Below, one piece after another: positions 29,706 through 38,023 of a stretch of 64,000 nt of DNA. The first letter of the stretch is position 1. Every line of letters starts with the position of its first letter. Source of the DNA: an uncultured Schlesneria sp. GTDB taxonomy: Bacteria > Planctomycetota > Planctomycetia > Planctomycetales > Planctomycetaceae. Made by a program: the position numbers and the translations under genes. The stretch is taken from NCBI GenBank assembly GCA_903840265.1, contig CAIMFH010000088.1, positions 1 to 64,000 of the forward strand, read 5' to 3'. The notes under the pieces were generated by a model. That model saw only the letters and a program-made list of their open reading frames with translations, was not told where the DNA came from and searched no databases.

Positions 29706-29734
29706 AGACGGCTGACCCAAGAGGTCAGCCGTCT
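29706..29734. terminator. Stem-loop between convergent genes
   Basis: A perfect 12-bp stem (AGACGGCTGACC and its complement) with loop CAAGA lies 40 bases after the DUF3500 stop and 30 bases after the end of the convergent TadG-like gene. There is no long T-run on either side, but strength and position suggest a bidirectional terminator. Confidence 0.55.
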
Positions 29735-29763
29735 GCTGTTGATATGATCTGTCCGATGTCAGA

Positions 29764-31650
29764 TCAGTTTGTCGGGACCAACCGGGCTGGCGGCACCGCC
29801 GAGGCAATCTTAGAGAAGACCGTTCGCATCTGATCGGACATCGAAGCCACAGTCGTTCCCGCAGGAACGTCCAGCCAGTATCCCTTTCCGAGCCAGGCTG
29901 CTGCCTTCATCAGGTTGCGGTCTGCGACGGATCCCACGCTGACCGTGTGAACGGTGTATCCCTTGTCGATGGCAATCTTCACTTTGGCCAACACGTACGT
30001 ACAATTTGAGTCTGTGGTTGTGTAATCCGCGGCCCCGTCTCCGTTGTAGTCAAACATCGTGTTCCAGTTCCAACCCGATGGCAGGGCCGAACTGTCGCCA
30101 GAATCAATCGTGTTCGCTTGTCCGTCCGTCATCAGGATGATCGCGGGTCGCGAGCCGTCCCGTTTGTAGGTGTCCAACATTGCGATCGCGTCCTTCATGC
30201 CACCCCCCATATTCGTGGCGTCGCTGTAGTAGGCCGCTTGCTTGTACTGCATCAGCTTCGCAATCGTGGCATAATCGTTGGTGATAGGATTTGCGGCGAT
30301 ATTGATTAACGGAAACAATGGATTCGAATCGTTCAGGGTCGTTTCCATCCGGTGATTGGTATCGTAGCTGACCATCCCCAACTCATCGTCAAACCCCAAT
30401 TGCGTCAGGTAGTCACACAGCATTTGATGTCCGTCTTTGCACGCTTGAAACGGATAGTGGCGTGTTTTCCACAAATCTTTGTTTACCGAGTGCTCAGGAT
30501 AGCTTTTCATGATGTAACAGAGGTAAGTCATGCCTCCGTACATATCCTGGTACCCATAGTTGGGCAGTGCCGTACTGGTTTGCACGTAGCTGACATATCC
30601 TGACCAGCTACCACCGCTGTAGGGATAGTTGTTGTTTGTCAAACCGTATTTTGCCATCACGCTGGTTGCCGAGTATGTGTGCGTTGGCAGTACCACCGTT
30701 TGCGAAGTGCTGCCAACTTTGTAAGCGGTGATGGCAACTGACGAGATTCGCTTGCCCGAGTTGCCGCCGGTTCCGGAATAGGTTCCGGTTTTGGTCGTCG
30801 TACCACTGATGCTGAACGTTTGAGTGGCGTTATTGGTGAACGTCAGCACGACGCTTTTCATCCCGGTTGTATTGGTAATTGCGACGCTGGTTCCCTTGAA
30901 CGTGACTGTCCCTGTTACGCTGGAGCTGGTTTGAGCTTGCGAAAAGTATTGAGGCGTATAGGGGAGAGTTCCCAGCGTCAACGGTTGCAAGTCGCTCCAG
31001 ACCATGGCCAGACCGTCCTCGATCTGGCTTTGCGTCAAACCCGTGGCGACTTCGTCTGTGAAATAGCTATCGAAATTCATGGAGCGCGAGAAATCCTGTA
31101 CGATGACCATGTCGCGTGGGTCAACGAAGGCGACAGCGTCGGTACGGATCGTGGTTCCGCTGGTGGCAAACAATGACGGCACTTTGCCGTCTGGAGCCGA
31201 CGTATTGGCCCCGTCGCGACGGGCGCTGACTTTGACGACATTCGTCTGACTGGCACCCGCAGTCCAGTCGATTTTGTAGGTCTTTGACGAGCTGTCGTAG
31301 TAGCGGCGACCAAACGACACGTCGGTCGAAGCGACGTAAACATTGTTCATCTGCGCAACCGCGGCTGCCTTAATTCTGGCTTGGGACTGGGCGTAGGCAA
31401 AAACGTCGCCTGGTTGATTCCCTGCATTTGCCAAAGCATTGGTGATTTCCATCGCTCCTGCCAACGAAGCGGAATCGACGGCGGCTTGCATCTGGGATTT
31501 CGTCAATGCAGCAACGCCGATGTCGACGGCCAGCGCTGTGATGGCCAGGGCGGCGATCATGCAGATGGCACCGACCACCAGAAAGACCCCGCGTCGCGTC
31601 GGAGACATCTCCGACCATGTGGTAGGAAGCTTTTTGAAATAACAACGCAT
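29764..31650 (-). CDS. TadG-like pilus-associated protein with vWA domain
   Basis: This is a Flp/Tad-associated protein of 628 residues. An N-terminal membrane segment at about 21-43 is followed by the TadG-type stretch AVDIGVAALTKSQMQAAVDSASLAGA. A von Willebrand A domain has MIDAS residues DFSRS at 186-190 and a late LMTDGQAN strand. Between the two MIDAS parts lies a long Ser/Thr/Gly-rich insertion of about 200 residues. The start was set at the ATG at 31650, which has AAGGA eight bases upstream, rather than three codons earlier. It is last in a TadE-TadE-TadG set and probably anchored with its vWA domain outside, for adhesion or assembly. Confidence 0.85.
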   Translation of the reverse strand: MRCYFKKLPTTWSEMSPTRRGVFLVVGAICMIAALAITALAVDIGVAALTKSQMQAAVDSASLAGAMEITNALANAGNQPGDVFAYAQSQARIKAAAVAQMNNVYVASTDVSFGRRYYDSSSKTYKIDWTAGASQTNVVKVSARRDGANTSAPDGKVPSLFATSGTTIRTDAVAFVDPRDMVIVQDFSRSMNFDSYFTDEVATGLTQSQIEDGLAMVWSDLQPLTLGTLPYTPQYFSQAQTSSSVTGTVTFKGTSVAITNTTGMKSVVLTFTNNATQTFSISGTTTKTGTYSGTGGNSGKRISSVAITAYKVGSTSQTVVLPTHTYSATSVMAKYGLTNNNYPYSGGSWSGYVSYVQTSTALPNYGYQDMYGGMTYLCYIMKSYPEHSVNKDLWKTRHYPFQACKDGHQMLCDYLTQLGFDDELGMVSYDTNHRMETTLNDSNPLFPLINIAANPITNDYATIAKLMQYKQAAYYSDATNMGGGMKDAIAMLDTYKRDGSRPAIILMTDGQANTIDSGDSSALPSGWNWNTMFDYNGDGAADYTTTDSNCTYVLAKVKIAIDKGYTVHTVSVGSVADRNLMKAAAWLGKGYWLDVPAGTTVASMSDQMRTVFSKIASAVPPARLVPTN

Positions 31651-31777
31651 GAGGAACATCCTTCAAGGGCGGCAAACCGGTCGCCAACGGCCACTACGGG
31701 GTGGATGATATTCGGTAAAAACAGCAGAAAAACTGGTTGCAGACGATGGACCAAGACGCGACAGATAAGCGGATCTG

Positions 31778-32290
31778 CTACTGCACCATGGTGTTTTTCC
31801 CTTTCCGATAGACGACCGACGCGTTGATCGTGTTCTTGGTAGTCGGGTAAAACGTCACTGAGCAGATCGCAGAAAAGGGGACGCTGGCCTGGATCTTGAA
31901 CATCTGCAGATTGTTATTGGGATCGCCCAAGTCGAATGCCGTTCCGGAGGCCGTGCCATCCGCGTGAGTGATCGTGATCGTGACTTTGCTGCCATCGATC
32001 TTTTCCGCGGTCAGGAAATTTCGAATGTCTTGAATCACTTTTTGGTTGATCGTTTGTCCCGATTGCAATCTGCTGGAGTAGTCCATCGAGGCCAATCGCC
32101 CTGCTTCACGCAGGGCCGTCGTCAGCGTCTGAGCCGACACGATCTGCATCCCTGTTTGAATCGTCCCCATCGCCAGAGTGATGAAGACTGGAAGCACAAA
32201 TGCCATTTCCACGGTGGCCGCACCGCTCCGCTTCGTCGAACGAGTTTTCGCTCGCGGTGTGGGACCGGCAGTGGCTGATTCGGAACGCAT
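31778..32290 (-). CDS. TadE-like pseudopilin
   Basis: This 170-residue protein has the TadE signature: a basic N-terminus, then RSGAATVEMAFVLPVFITLAMGTIQTG, where the Glu after Val lies at the start of the hydrophobic helix as in pseudopilins processed by TadV-type peptidase. The remainder is a small globular domain. The ATG at 32290 follows AAGGA at proper spacing; a GTG six codons upstream is the alternative. Second gene of the set, 30 bases after the previous one. Confidence 0.83.
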   Translation of the reverse strand: MRSESATAGPTPRAKTRSTKRSGAATVEMAFVLPVFITLAMGTIQTGMQIVSAQTLTTALREAGRLASMDYSSRLQSGQTINQKVIQDIRNFLTAEKIDGSKVTITITHADGTASGTAFDLGDPNNNLQMFKIQASVPFSAICSVTFYPTTKNTINASVVYRKGKNTMVQ

Positions 32291-32320
32291 TTTGAGATCC
32301 TTGGACACTTGTCCAATCAG

Positions 32321-32803
32321 TTATTCATGTCGTAATACGGACTGTCCGGTCACGGTGGCATTCTTAACCCAGAATGGCGGCATCAGCGCCACTTGGTTGT
32401 AGGGAACCGTCACTTGCACGATATACAGGTGCCCCTGCTCGATGGTCGATAGTTCGACATTGGGCAGAGTGCTGTAGTTAATCGTTGACGCGTTCATGTT
32501 GGGCGTGTCAAAGACACCGGCATCGCGGATCAGAACTGTCGCGGCACCTGGTTTAATTGCCGTATTCACGATCTGCAGGACCTGAGCTTGAACCTGGGCC
32601 GTGGTGATGCCATCTGTGCTGCCGTAGCGAGCGCCACTTTTCGCGGCGGCCTTCAGCATGTGCGAAACAAACAGGACATGCCCGAATTCCATCAGCGCCG
32701 CGAGGAACATGATGAAAATAGGCAACGTCAACGCGACTTCAACCGCGGTGGATCCACGTCGGCGCGTACTGCGATTCGAATTGTGTTTATATATGCTTAT
32801 CAT
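32321..32803 (-). CDS. TadE-like pseudopilin
   Basis: This 160-residue TadE family protein has RRRGSTAVEVALTLPIFIMFLAALMEFGH at its N-terminus, again with Glu at the head of a single helix. This gene leads the three-gene TadE-TadE-TadG cluster. The ATG at 32803 has GGGA upstream and removes eight codons of unlikely extension. No tadA, tadB, tadC, cpaC-like secretin or prepilin peptidase gene is in the window. Confidence 0.83.
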   Translation of the reverse strand: MISIYKHNSNRSTRRRGSTAVEVALTLPIFIMFLAALMEFGHVLFVSHMLKAAAKSGARYGSTDGITTAQVQAQVLQIVNTAIKPGAATVLIRDAGVFDTPNMNASTINYSTLPNVELSTIEQGHLYIVQVTVPYNQVALMPPFWVKNATVTGQSVLRHE

Positions 32804-33036
32804 AGTTCCCGTCCCTGGGTCAGCCACGGCAAGGGGATGCGGTGCTCCGTCTGACCACCAGAAACTTAGTTCGCGTTTTCGGTCGTGCTGACCAAATTTT
32901 AGAAGATTTGGAAATTTTTCCGTCTTGTGGTCGGCACACGAAAATAGACCGGAACGGGTTCCAATTCGTGCGCTGGTAGCGGTCAGAAGGGCAAAGAGTC
33001 AGAATCTTGCCCAATGGACACACAAGGAGCCTTGCT

Positions 33037-34443
33037 TTGACCAATTGGCAGTCCCCGACTCGGCGCGCGTTTCTCGGTCACTACGCTGGCGGCCTCGGCG
33101 GCCTCGCCTTCGCTCACTTACTTAGTAGCGCAGCGCATTCGGAAACACGCACGCCGGGCTGGTCGGCAGTGACCGGTCGGCCGCGCGCCAAAGCGGTCAT
33201 TTGTCTGTTTCAGCATGGTGGCCCCAGTCAAATGGACTTGTTTGATCCGAAGCCCGAACTTCAAAAGTGGCACGGCAAGCCCTATCCCGGAGGGAATCTG
33301 GAAGTTCATTTTGAAAAACAACAGGGAAATGTCCTCGGCAGTCCATTCAAGTTCTCGAAGCACGGCAAATCGGGAATGGAGCTTTGCGAACTGCTTCCTC
33401 ACACGGGACAGATCGCCGACGACATCTGCCTTGTCCGTTCGATGAATACGGAATCGGTTGATCACGAGTCCGCATTGCGATTGATCCACAGCGGCAAATT
33501 CCTGGCGGGCATGCCTGCATGGGGCGCGTGGGTCAATTATGCCCTGGGCAGCATGAATGAAAATCTTCCCGCGTACGTCGTCTTGGGCGACCCCGGTGGC
33601 TTACCGGTCGATGGAGAGCGAAACTGGACTGCGGGGTTCTTGCCGGCTGTGTACCAGGGAACGCCATTTCGTTCCGGCCCATCCCCCGTTCTGAATCTCC
33701 AGTCACCATCGGGAACGTTGCCGCGGGCGAGACGAAATCAATTGGCGCTCCTGGAGGAACTCAATCGCGATCATTTGATTCGGCATCCTGAAAACGATGA
33801 GCTAGCCGCACGATTGGCGAACTTTGAAACGGCAGCGCGCATGCAAACGGCTGTCCCGGGCGCACTTGATCTGTCGGAAGAAACCGAGGCGACTCGAACT
33901 TTGTACGGCTTAGACAATCCCGCCAGTCAGGAATATGGGACGCGCTGCCTGTTGGCACGTCGCTTGATCGAGCGAGGAGTCCGATTCGTACAGATATTTC
34001 TCAACGGTCAGCCTTGGGATACACACAGCAAGAATGCCGAAAGCCTGAAGGGCCTTTGCGCGCGAACGGATCAACCGAGTGCCGCGCTTGTGCAGGATTT
34101 AAAGCAGCGAGGATTGCTGGATGACACCATTGTTCTCTGGACGGGTGAATTTGGCCGACTGCCCGTGTCCCAGGGAGCCGACGGTCGCGACCACAACCGT
34201 AAAGGATTTTCGCTCTGGCTTGCCGGAGGTGGATTCAAGCGGGGCAATGTCCATGGCGCCACCGACGAATGGGGCTACTCCGCGATTCAGGATGTCGTTA
34301 CAGTTCATGATCTGCATGCGACGTTACTTAGTTCGCTTGGGATCGATCATCATCGATTGACCCATCCCCACGAGGGACGTGAGGCCAGCCTGACCGATGC
34401 TGAAGTCACCCATGCGCGAGTCGCCACGGAATTGCTGGCCTGA
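33037..34443 (+). CDS. DUF1501 family secreted protein
   Basis: This 468-residue Tat-exported DUF1501 protein has the leader PTRRAFLGHYAGGLGG and the conserved HGGPSQMDLFDPKPEL, ARRLIERGVRFVQIF, WTGEFGRLP and GRDHN segments. The start is a TTG at 33037 supported by AAGGAG seven bases upstream; the open frame extends ten codons further. It is divergent from the TadE cluster and lies 96 bases before the vWA-PP2C-kinase triad. Linkage to the triad may be accidental, since no overlap exists. Confidence 0.9.
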   Translation: MTNWQSPTRRAFLGHYAGGLGGLAFAHLLSSAAHSETRTPGWSAVTGRPRAKAVICLFQHGGPSQMDLFDPKPELQKWHGKPYPGGNLEVHFEKQQGNVLGSPFKFSKHGKSGMELCELLPHTGQIADDICLVRSMNTESVDHESALRLIHSGKFLAGMPAWGAWVNYALGSMNENLPAYVVLGDPGGLPVDGERNWTAGFLPAVYQGTPFRSGPSPVLNLQSPSGTLPRARRNQLALLEELNRDHLIRHPENDELAARLANFETAARMQTAVPGALDLSEETEATRTLYGLDNPASQEYGTRCLLARRLIERGVRFVQIFLNGQPWDTHSKNAESLKGLCARTDQPSAALVQDLKQRGLLDDTIVLWTGEFGRLPVSQGADGRDHNRKGFSLWLAGGGFKRGNVHGATDEWGYSAIQDVVTVHDLHATLLSSLGIDHHRLTHPHEGREASLTDAEVTHARVATELLA

Positions 34444-34539
34444 ACGGACTGGCGAAATCGGCGGTACTCTGCCAAGATCGATGTCACACTTCTGACTTGA
34501 TTCCAAATCAATCTCAATTCTCTCGGGGAGATATTCTTC

Positions 34540-35208
34540 ATGGACCAAATTCCATTTGGGACCAATGATTTTGCCGAGAATCCCGAACCGCGCGTCCCCT
34601 GCGTTTTGCTGCTGGATGTTTCTGGGTCCATGGGTGGGCAGCCGATCAGCGAATTAAATGAGGGGCTGACCATCTACAAGGATGAGCTTGTTGCCGATTC
34701 GCTGGCGTCAAAGCGAGTGGAAGTCGCCGTTGTCACGTTTGGCGGCATGGTGCAGACGGCGTGTGACTTCACTACGGCCGATGCGTTTTATCCACCAAAC
34801 CTGACGGCGACGGGGGATACGCCGATGGGAGCAGCGGTGAATCAGGCGGTCGACATGGTTCACGAACGAAAACAGATCTATCGCGCTAACGGAATCGCGT
34901 ACTATCGCCCGTGGATCTTTTTGATCACCGATGGGGCTCCGACCGACGAATGGAAGTCCGCAGCTCAGCGTGTGATTGAGGGCGAAACGAGCAAGGCGTT
35001 CTCCTTCTTCGCTGTCGGTGTCGAGGGGGCCAATATGGACATCTTGAAGCAGCTTTCCAAACGAGAGCCATTGAAGCTGAAAGGGCTGCGATTTCGCGAT
35101 CTCTTTCAGTGGCTGTCAAACTCGCAGCAGTCCGTTTCGCGATCGACTCCCGGTGAGGAGGTTCCTTTGCAGAATCCGACGACGCCAGACGGTTGGGCGG
35201 CTGTTTGA
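34540..35208 (+). CDS. TerY-like vWA domain protein
   Basis: This 222-residue single-domain vWA protein resembles TerY/YegL. The MIDAS is complete: DVSGS at 26-30, T94 in the TGDTPMG loop, and D131 in [10 protein letters not shown]. It is cytoplasmic, with no signal or membrane segment. It leads a set with a PP2C-type phosphatase and a protein kinase. In the TerY-P triad of tellurite-resistance-type stress systems, TerY is proposed to bind metal and present substrates to the kinase/phosphatase pair. The ATG follows GGGGAG. Confidence 0.9.
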   Translation: MDQIPFGTNDFAENPEPRVPCVLLLDVSGSMGGQPISELNEGLTIYKDELVADSLASKRVEVAVVTFGGMVQTACDFTTADAFYPPNLTATGDTPMGAAVNQAVDMVHERKQIYRANGIAYYRPWIFLITDGAPTDEWKSAAQRVIEGETSKAFSFFAVGVEGANMDILKQLSKREPLKLKGLRFRDLFQWLSNSQQSVSRSTPGEEVPLQNPTTPDGWAAV

Positions 35209-35258
35209 TTGCGGTCCGATGGTTCGATCTTTGATGTCTGTCGAGGTTGAATGTCCAA

Positions 35259-36023
35259 ATGATATGGAAGGTGCTCGCAAAAAGCGTTCAAGGGTTCAGC
35301 CACAAACGACTGGAAACTGTTTGTCAGGACGCCTGTCAGACTGCGGTTCACCATGTGGGTGGACTGCCTGTATTGGTGTTGACAGTGTCTGACGGGGCAG
35401 GCAGCGCTGAATACTCGGAGATCGGTTCCGAGACCGCTTGCCGTGCAGTCCAAGAGCTGATCGCTGACAAACTGAGAGATCAGACGGATCTCTTGCCTAT
35501 CACGCGTGAAGAAGCCATTTCCTGGTACGAGCACGTCCAGGCCGAGATATTGCGAGAAGCGGAATCTCGCTCCGTTCCAATACGGCAATTGGCTTGCACG
35601 CTACTCGTCGCCGTGATCGGAGGGGCCGGCGCGGCATTCTGTCAGATTGGAGACGGTGCCATCGTTATTCGCGACCAAGGCGAATTGCGTCCTGTGTTCT
35701 GGCCGCAGTCGGGTGAATATGCCAACACGACGAACTTTGTCACGTCCTCTCGAATCGATCAGGATCTGATGTTTGAATGGCGTGCTGCGCCGATCGACGA
35801 CGCGTCGATGTTTACGGACGGTTTGCAATCGGTCGCTCTGAACTATGCGACTCGCCAGGCTCATCAACCGTTCTTCACGCCCCTGTTAGACGCACTCCGG
35901 CAACATGAGGCTCCCGCCGAGCTGCTCGGACCGATGCAGTCGTTCCTGGAGTCGAAGAACCTGACCGACCGGACTGATGACGACTTGACGTTGGTTCTTG
36001 CCACGCGAATCAATTCGGTATGA
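35259..36023 (+). CDS. PP2C-like protein phosphatase of the TerY triad
   Basis: This 254-residue protein has the compact PP2C fold of the triad type. It has CQDAC near the N-terminus, VSDGAGSAEYSEIGSETA with the metal Asp-Gly pair, an internal CQIGDGAIVIRD strand, FTDGLQSV, and a C-terminal DDDLTLVLA with the last metal aspartate. Protein phospho-Ser/Thr removal is expected, opposing the downstream kinase. An ATG at 35259 is used; a TTG four codons earlier has a GAGG directly against it, too close to serve. The kinase gene overlaps its stop by four bases. Confidence 0.88.
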   Translation: MIWKVLAKSVQGFSHKRLETVCQDACQTAVHHVGGLPVLVLTVSDGAGSAEYSEIGSETACRAVQELIADKLRDQTDLLPITREEAISWYEHVQAEILREAESRSVPIRQLACTLLVAVIGGAGAAFCQIGDGAIVIRDQGELRPVFWPQSGEYANTTNFVTSSRIDQDLMFEWRAAPIDDASMFTDGLQSVALNYATRQAHQPFFTPLLDALRQHEAPAELLGPMQSFLESKNLTDRTDDDLTLVLATRINSV

Positions 36024-37999
36024 CCGACTATTTCGATTCACATGGGCATCTCGTCCGTCTGGGCAAGAAGCTAGGGTCAGGTGGCGAAGGAGCCGTCTTC
36101 GAAGTGCAAGGCGACGCGCGACTGGTCGCCAAAATCTATCACCGACCCGCAAAAGAAACTCAGGCCGAAAAGCTTGAGGCAATGACGTTGCTGGCCACGG
36201 AAGAGTTACTTCGTTTCGCGGCTCTCCCAATCGCCACGCTCTCGCAGATTCGATCAGGGCCGGTCGCCGGAATGGTGATGCCGCGAGTTCGGGATCAGGC
36301 TGAGATCCATACCCTGTATAGCCCGGCTCATCGGAAGACGCACTATCCGGAAAAAGATTGGGGCTTTCTGATTCATGTCGCCATGAACGTCGCGGCGGTC
36401 TTTGATTCTTTGCATGAGAAGTCGATTGTCATTGGCGACGTCAATCAAGGCAATGTGCTTGTTTCATCGCGCGGGACGGTCACGTTAATCGACTGCGATT
36501 CATTTCAGGTGTCGGCCAACGGCCGAGTCTATCCGTGCGAAGTAGGGGTGGCACACTTCACGCCGCCCGAATTGCAGGGGCAATCCTTTCACGGCACTGT
36601 CCGAACGGCGAATCACGACTTGTTCGGGTTGGCGATTCTGATTTTTCATCTCCTGTGCATGGGACGACATCCGTTTGCCGGCCGCTTCACTGGAATGGGA
36701 GAACCGCCACCACTCGAGAAAGCGATTGAGCAGTTTCGCTATGCCTACAGCCGCAACGTGAAAACAAACATGCTTCCCCCGCCGCAAACACTGATGGTTC
36801 CGGCCGTCATGCCAGCGCTCGCGGAGCTCTTCGAACGGGCCTTTACGAAGGGAAGTGAGCTTTCCGATGGGCGTCCGACAGCGACTGAATGGCATGCCGC
36901 TCTCCGTGACCTGAAATTGCAGCTTAAACCTTGCGCCGCCGATCTCGGCCACAAGTATCCCAATTACCTGGGAACGTGTCCCTGGTGTGCTCTAGAACGA
37001 GAAGGGGCGCCGAATCTGTTTGCCTCCGTCACGGCTCATCTTGTTGATCGGCGCGAGGGAGAACTGAACGCGAGTCTTGACCCGCTTTGGAAGCCGCTGC
37101 TGGACCTCCGGCAAGCGGCAATAGACTGTGTGCTGCAGAAGGTCTCGTTTCAAAACTTGCACGTCACGGCAAATCCGATTCCTGCCGAGATCGAACAGAA
37201 CCAGTCCTTCGCCCTCTTGTTGGGGCGCTGCTTCCTCGGAATCGTGGCATTGCTCGCTGTGAGTTGGTGGATTCCACCGATGCTGTACATTGCCACGGTG
37301 TTGTCAATTGGATTCGGAATCTGGTGGTTCGTCTTGAATCGTTACTATGGGCTGCAACCCGAAATCGATCGTCGCGAGAGGCGGCTGAGGGAATCGATTG
37401 CGCAACTTCGCGTGCTGGAGTCCGCAGGGGCAACAGAACTGGATTCACTACGGTTGGCCGTTGAGCACGAGTTTCATCGCCTGGATCTGACGAAAGCGGA
37501 AATCGAAGGATTGCGTCCGCGATACCAGGCGGACCTTGATGCTCTCAATCTGCAGCGGGAACGCCGTCAATTGGACGCGTATCTGCAATCCCATCTCATT
37601 CGTTCAACGACGATCTCATTTGTGAACGACTGGCAGAAATCGACTCTGGAATCGTTCGGGATCGAGACTGCCTATGACCTGAACGAGATCCGGTTGGCAA
37701 ATATCAACGGTCTCAGCCAAATCGCGAGGTCGGCCCTGCTCGATTGGAAAGCGGCGATTCAGAAAAAGTTCAAATTCCGCCCGCGCGAGAAGATTCCCAA
37801 TGTCGATCGCAATACGATCCTGGCGCGCTACCTGCGGCAACGGGAAGATCAGGAACAGGCTTTGATGAGCGGCCGATCATCTCTCGAACTGCTCTACAAC
37901 CAATTGCAGGAAGTCCGCTCTCGCTATCAGCAGCGATTGGATATTGCCGCTCAGAAAGCGAAGCAGGCAGAAGCCGACGTGCTGTCGCTGCCTGAATGA
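36020..37999 (+). CDS. Protein kinase of the TerY triad with zinc ribbon, membrane hairpin and HhH region
   Basis: This is a 659-residue multidomain kinase. The N-terminal kinase domain (about 1-300) has P-loop GSGGEGAVF at 19-27, K38, catalytic IGDVNQGN with D140 and N145, and IDCDSF with D158 replacing DFG. The HRD His-Arg pair is Ile-Gly. A zinc-ribbon-like C305-H311-C320-C323 cluster follows (LGTCPWC). Two membrane helices lie at about 400-418 and 421-441. A charged coiled coil (about 445-525) leads to a helix-hairpin-helix-like segment (about 530-585) and a second coiled coil to the end. This order matches known triad kinases. Targets are unknown. The ATGA overlap ties it to the phosphatase. 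Confidence 0.88.
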   Translation: MTDYFDSHGHLVRLGKKLGSGGEGAVFEVQGDARLVAKIYHRPAKETQAEKLEAMTLLATEELLRFAALPIATLSQIRSGPVAGMVMPRVRDQAEIHTLYSPAHRKTHYPEKDWGFLIHVAMNVAAVFDSLHEKSIVIGDVNQGNVLVSSRGTVTLIDCDSFQVSANGRVYPCEVGVAHFTPPELQGQSFHGTVRTANHDLFGLAILIFHLLCMGRHPFAGRFTGMGEPPPLEKAIEQFRYAYSRNVKTNMLPPPQTLMVPAVMPALAELFERAFTKGSELSDGRPTATEWHAALRDLKLQLKPCAADLGHKYPNYLGTCPWCALEREGAPNLFASVTAHLVDRREGELNASLDPLWKPLLDLRQAAIDCVLQKVSFQNLHVTANPIPAEIEQNQSFALLLGRCFLGIVALLAVSWWIPPMLYIATVLSIGFGIWWFVLNRYYGLQPEIDRRERRLRESIAQLRVLESAGATELDSLRLAVEHEFHRLDLTKAEIEGLRPRYQADLDALNLQRERRQLDAYLQSHLIRSTTISFVNDWQKSTLESFGIETAYDLNEIRLANINGLSQIARSALLDWKAAIQKKFKFRPREKIPNVDRNTILARYLRQREDQEQALMSGRSSLELLYNQLQEVRSRYQQRLDIAAQKAKQAEADVLSLPE

Positions 38000-38023
38000 G
38001 ATGGCTGACCGACGACATGCGGT

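Noticed and set aside
29764-32803. Complete Tad pilus locus
   Set aside because: Only two TadE and one TadG-like gene are present; ATPase, platform, secretin and peptidase genes are missing.
34540-37999. Classical tellurite-resistance operon
   Set aside because: Only the vWA-PP2C-kinase triad is present; no TerB, TerC, TerD or TerZ-like gene was seen in the window.
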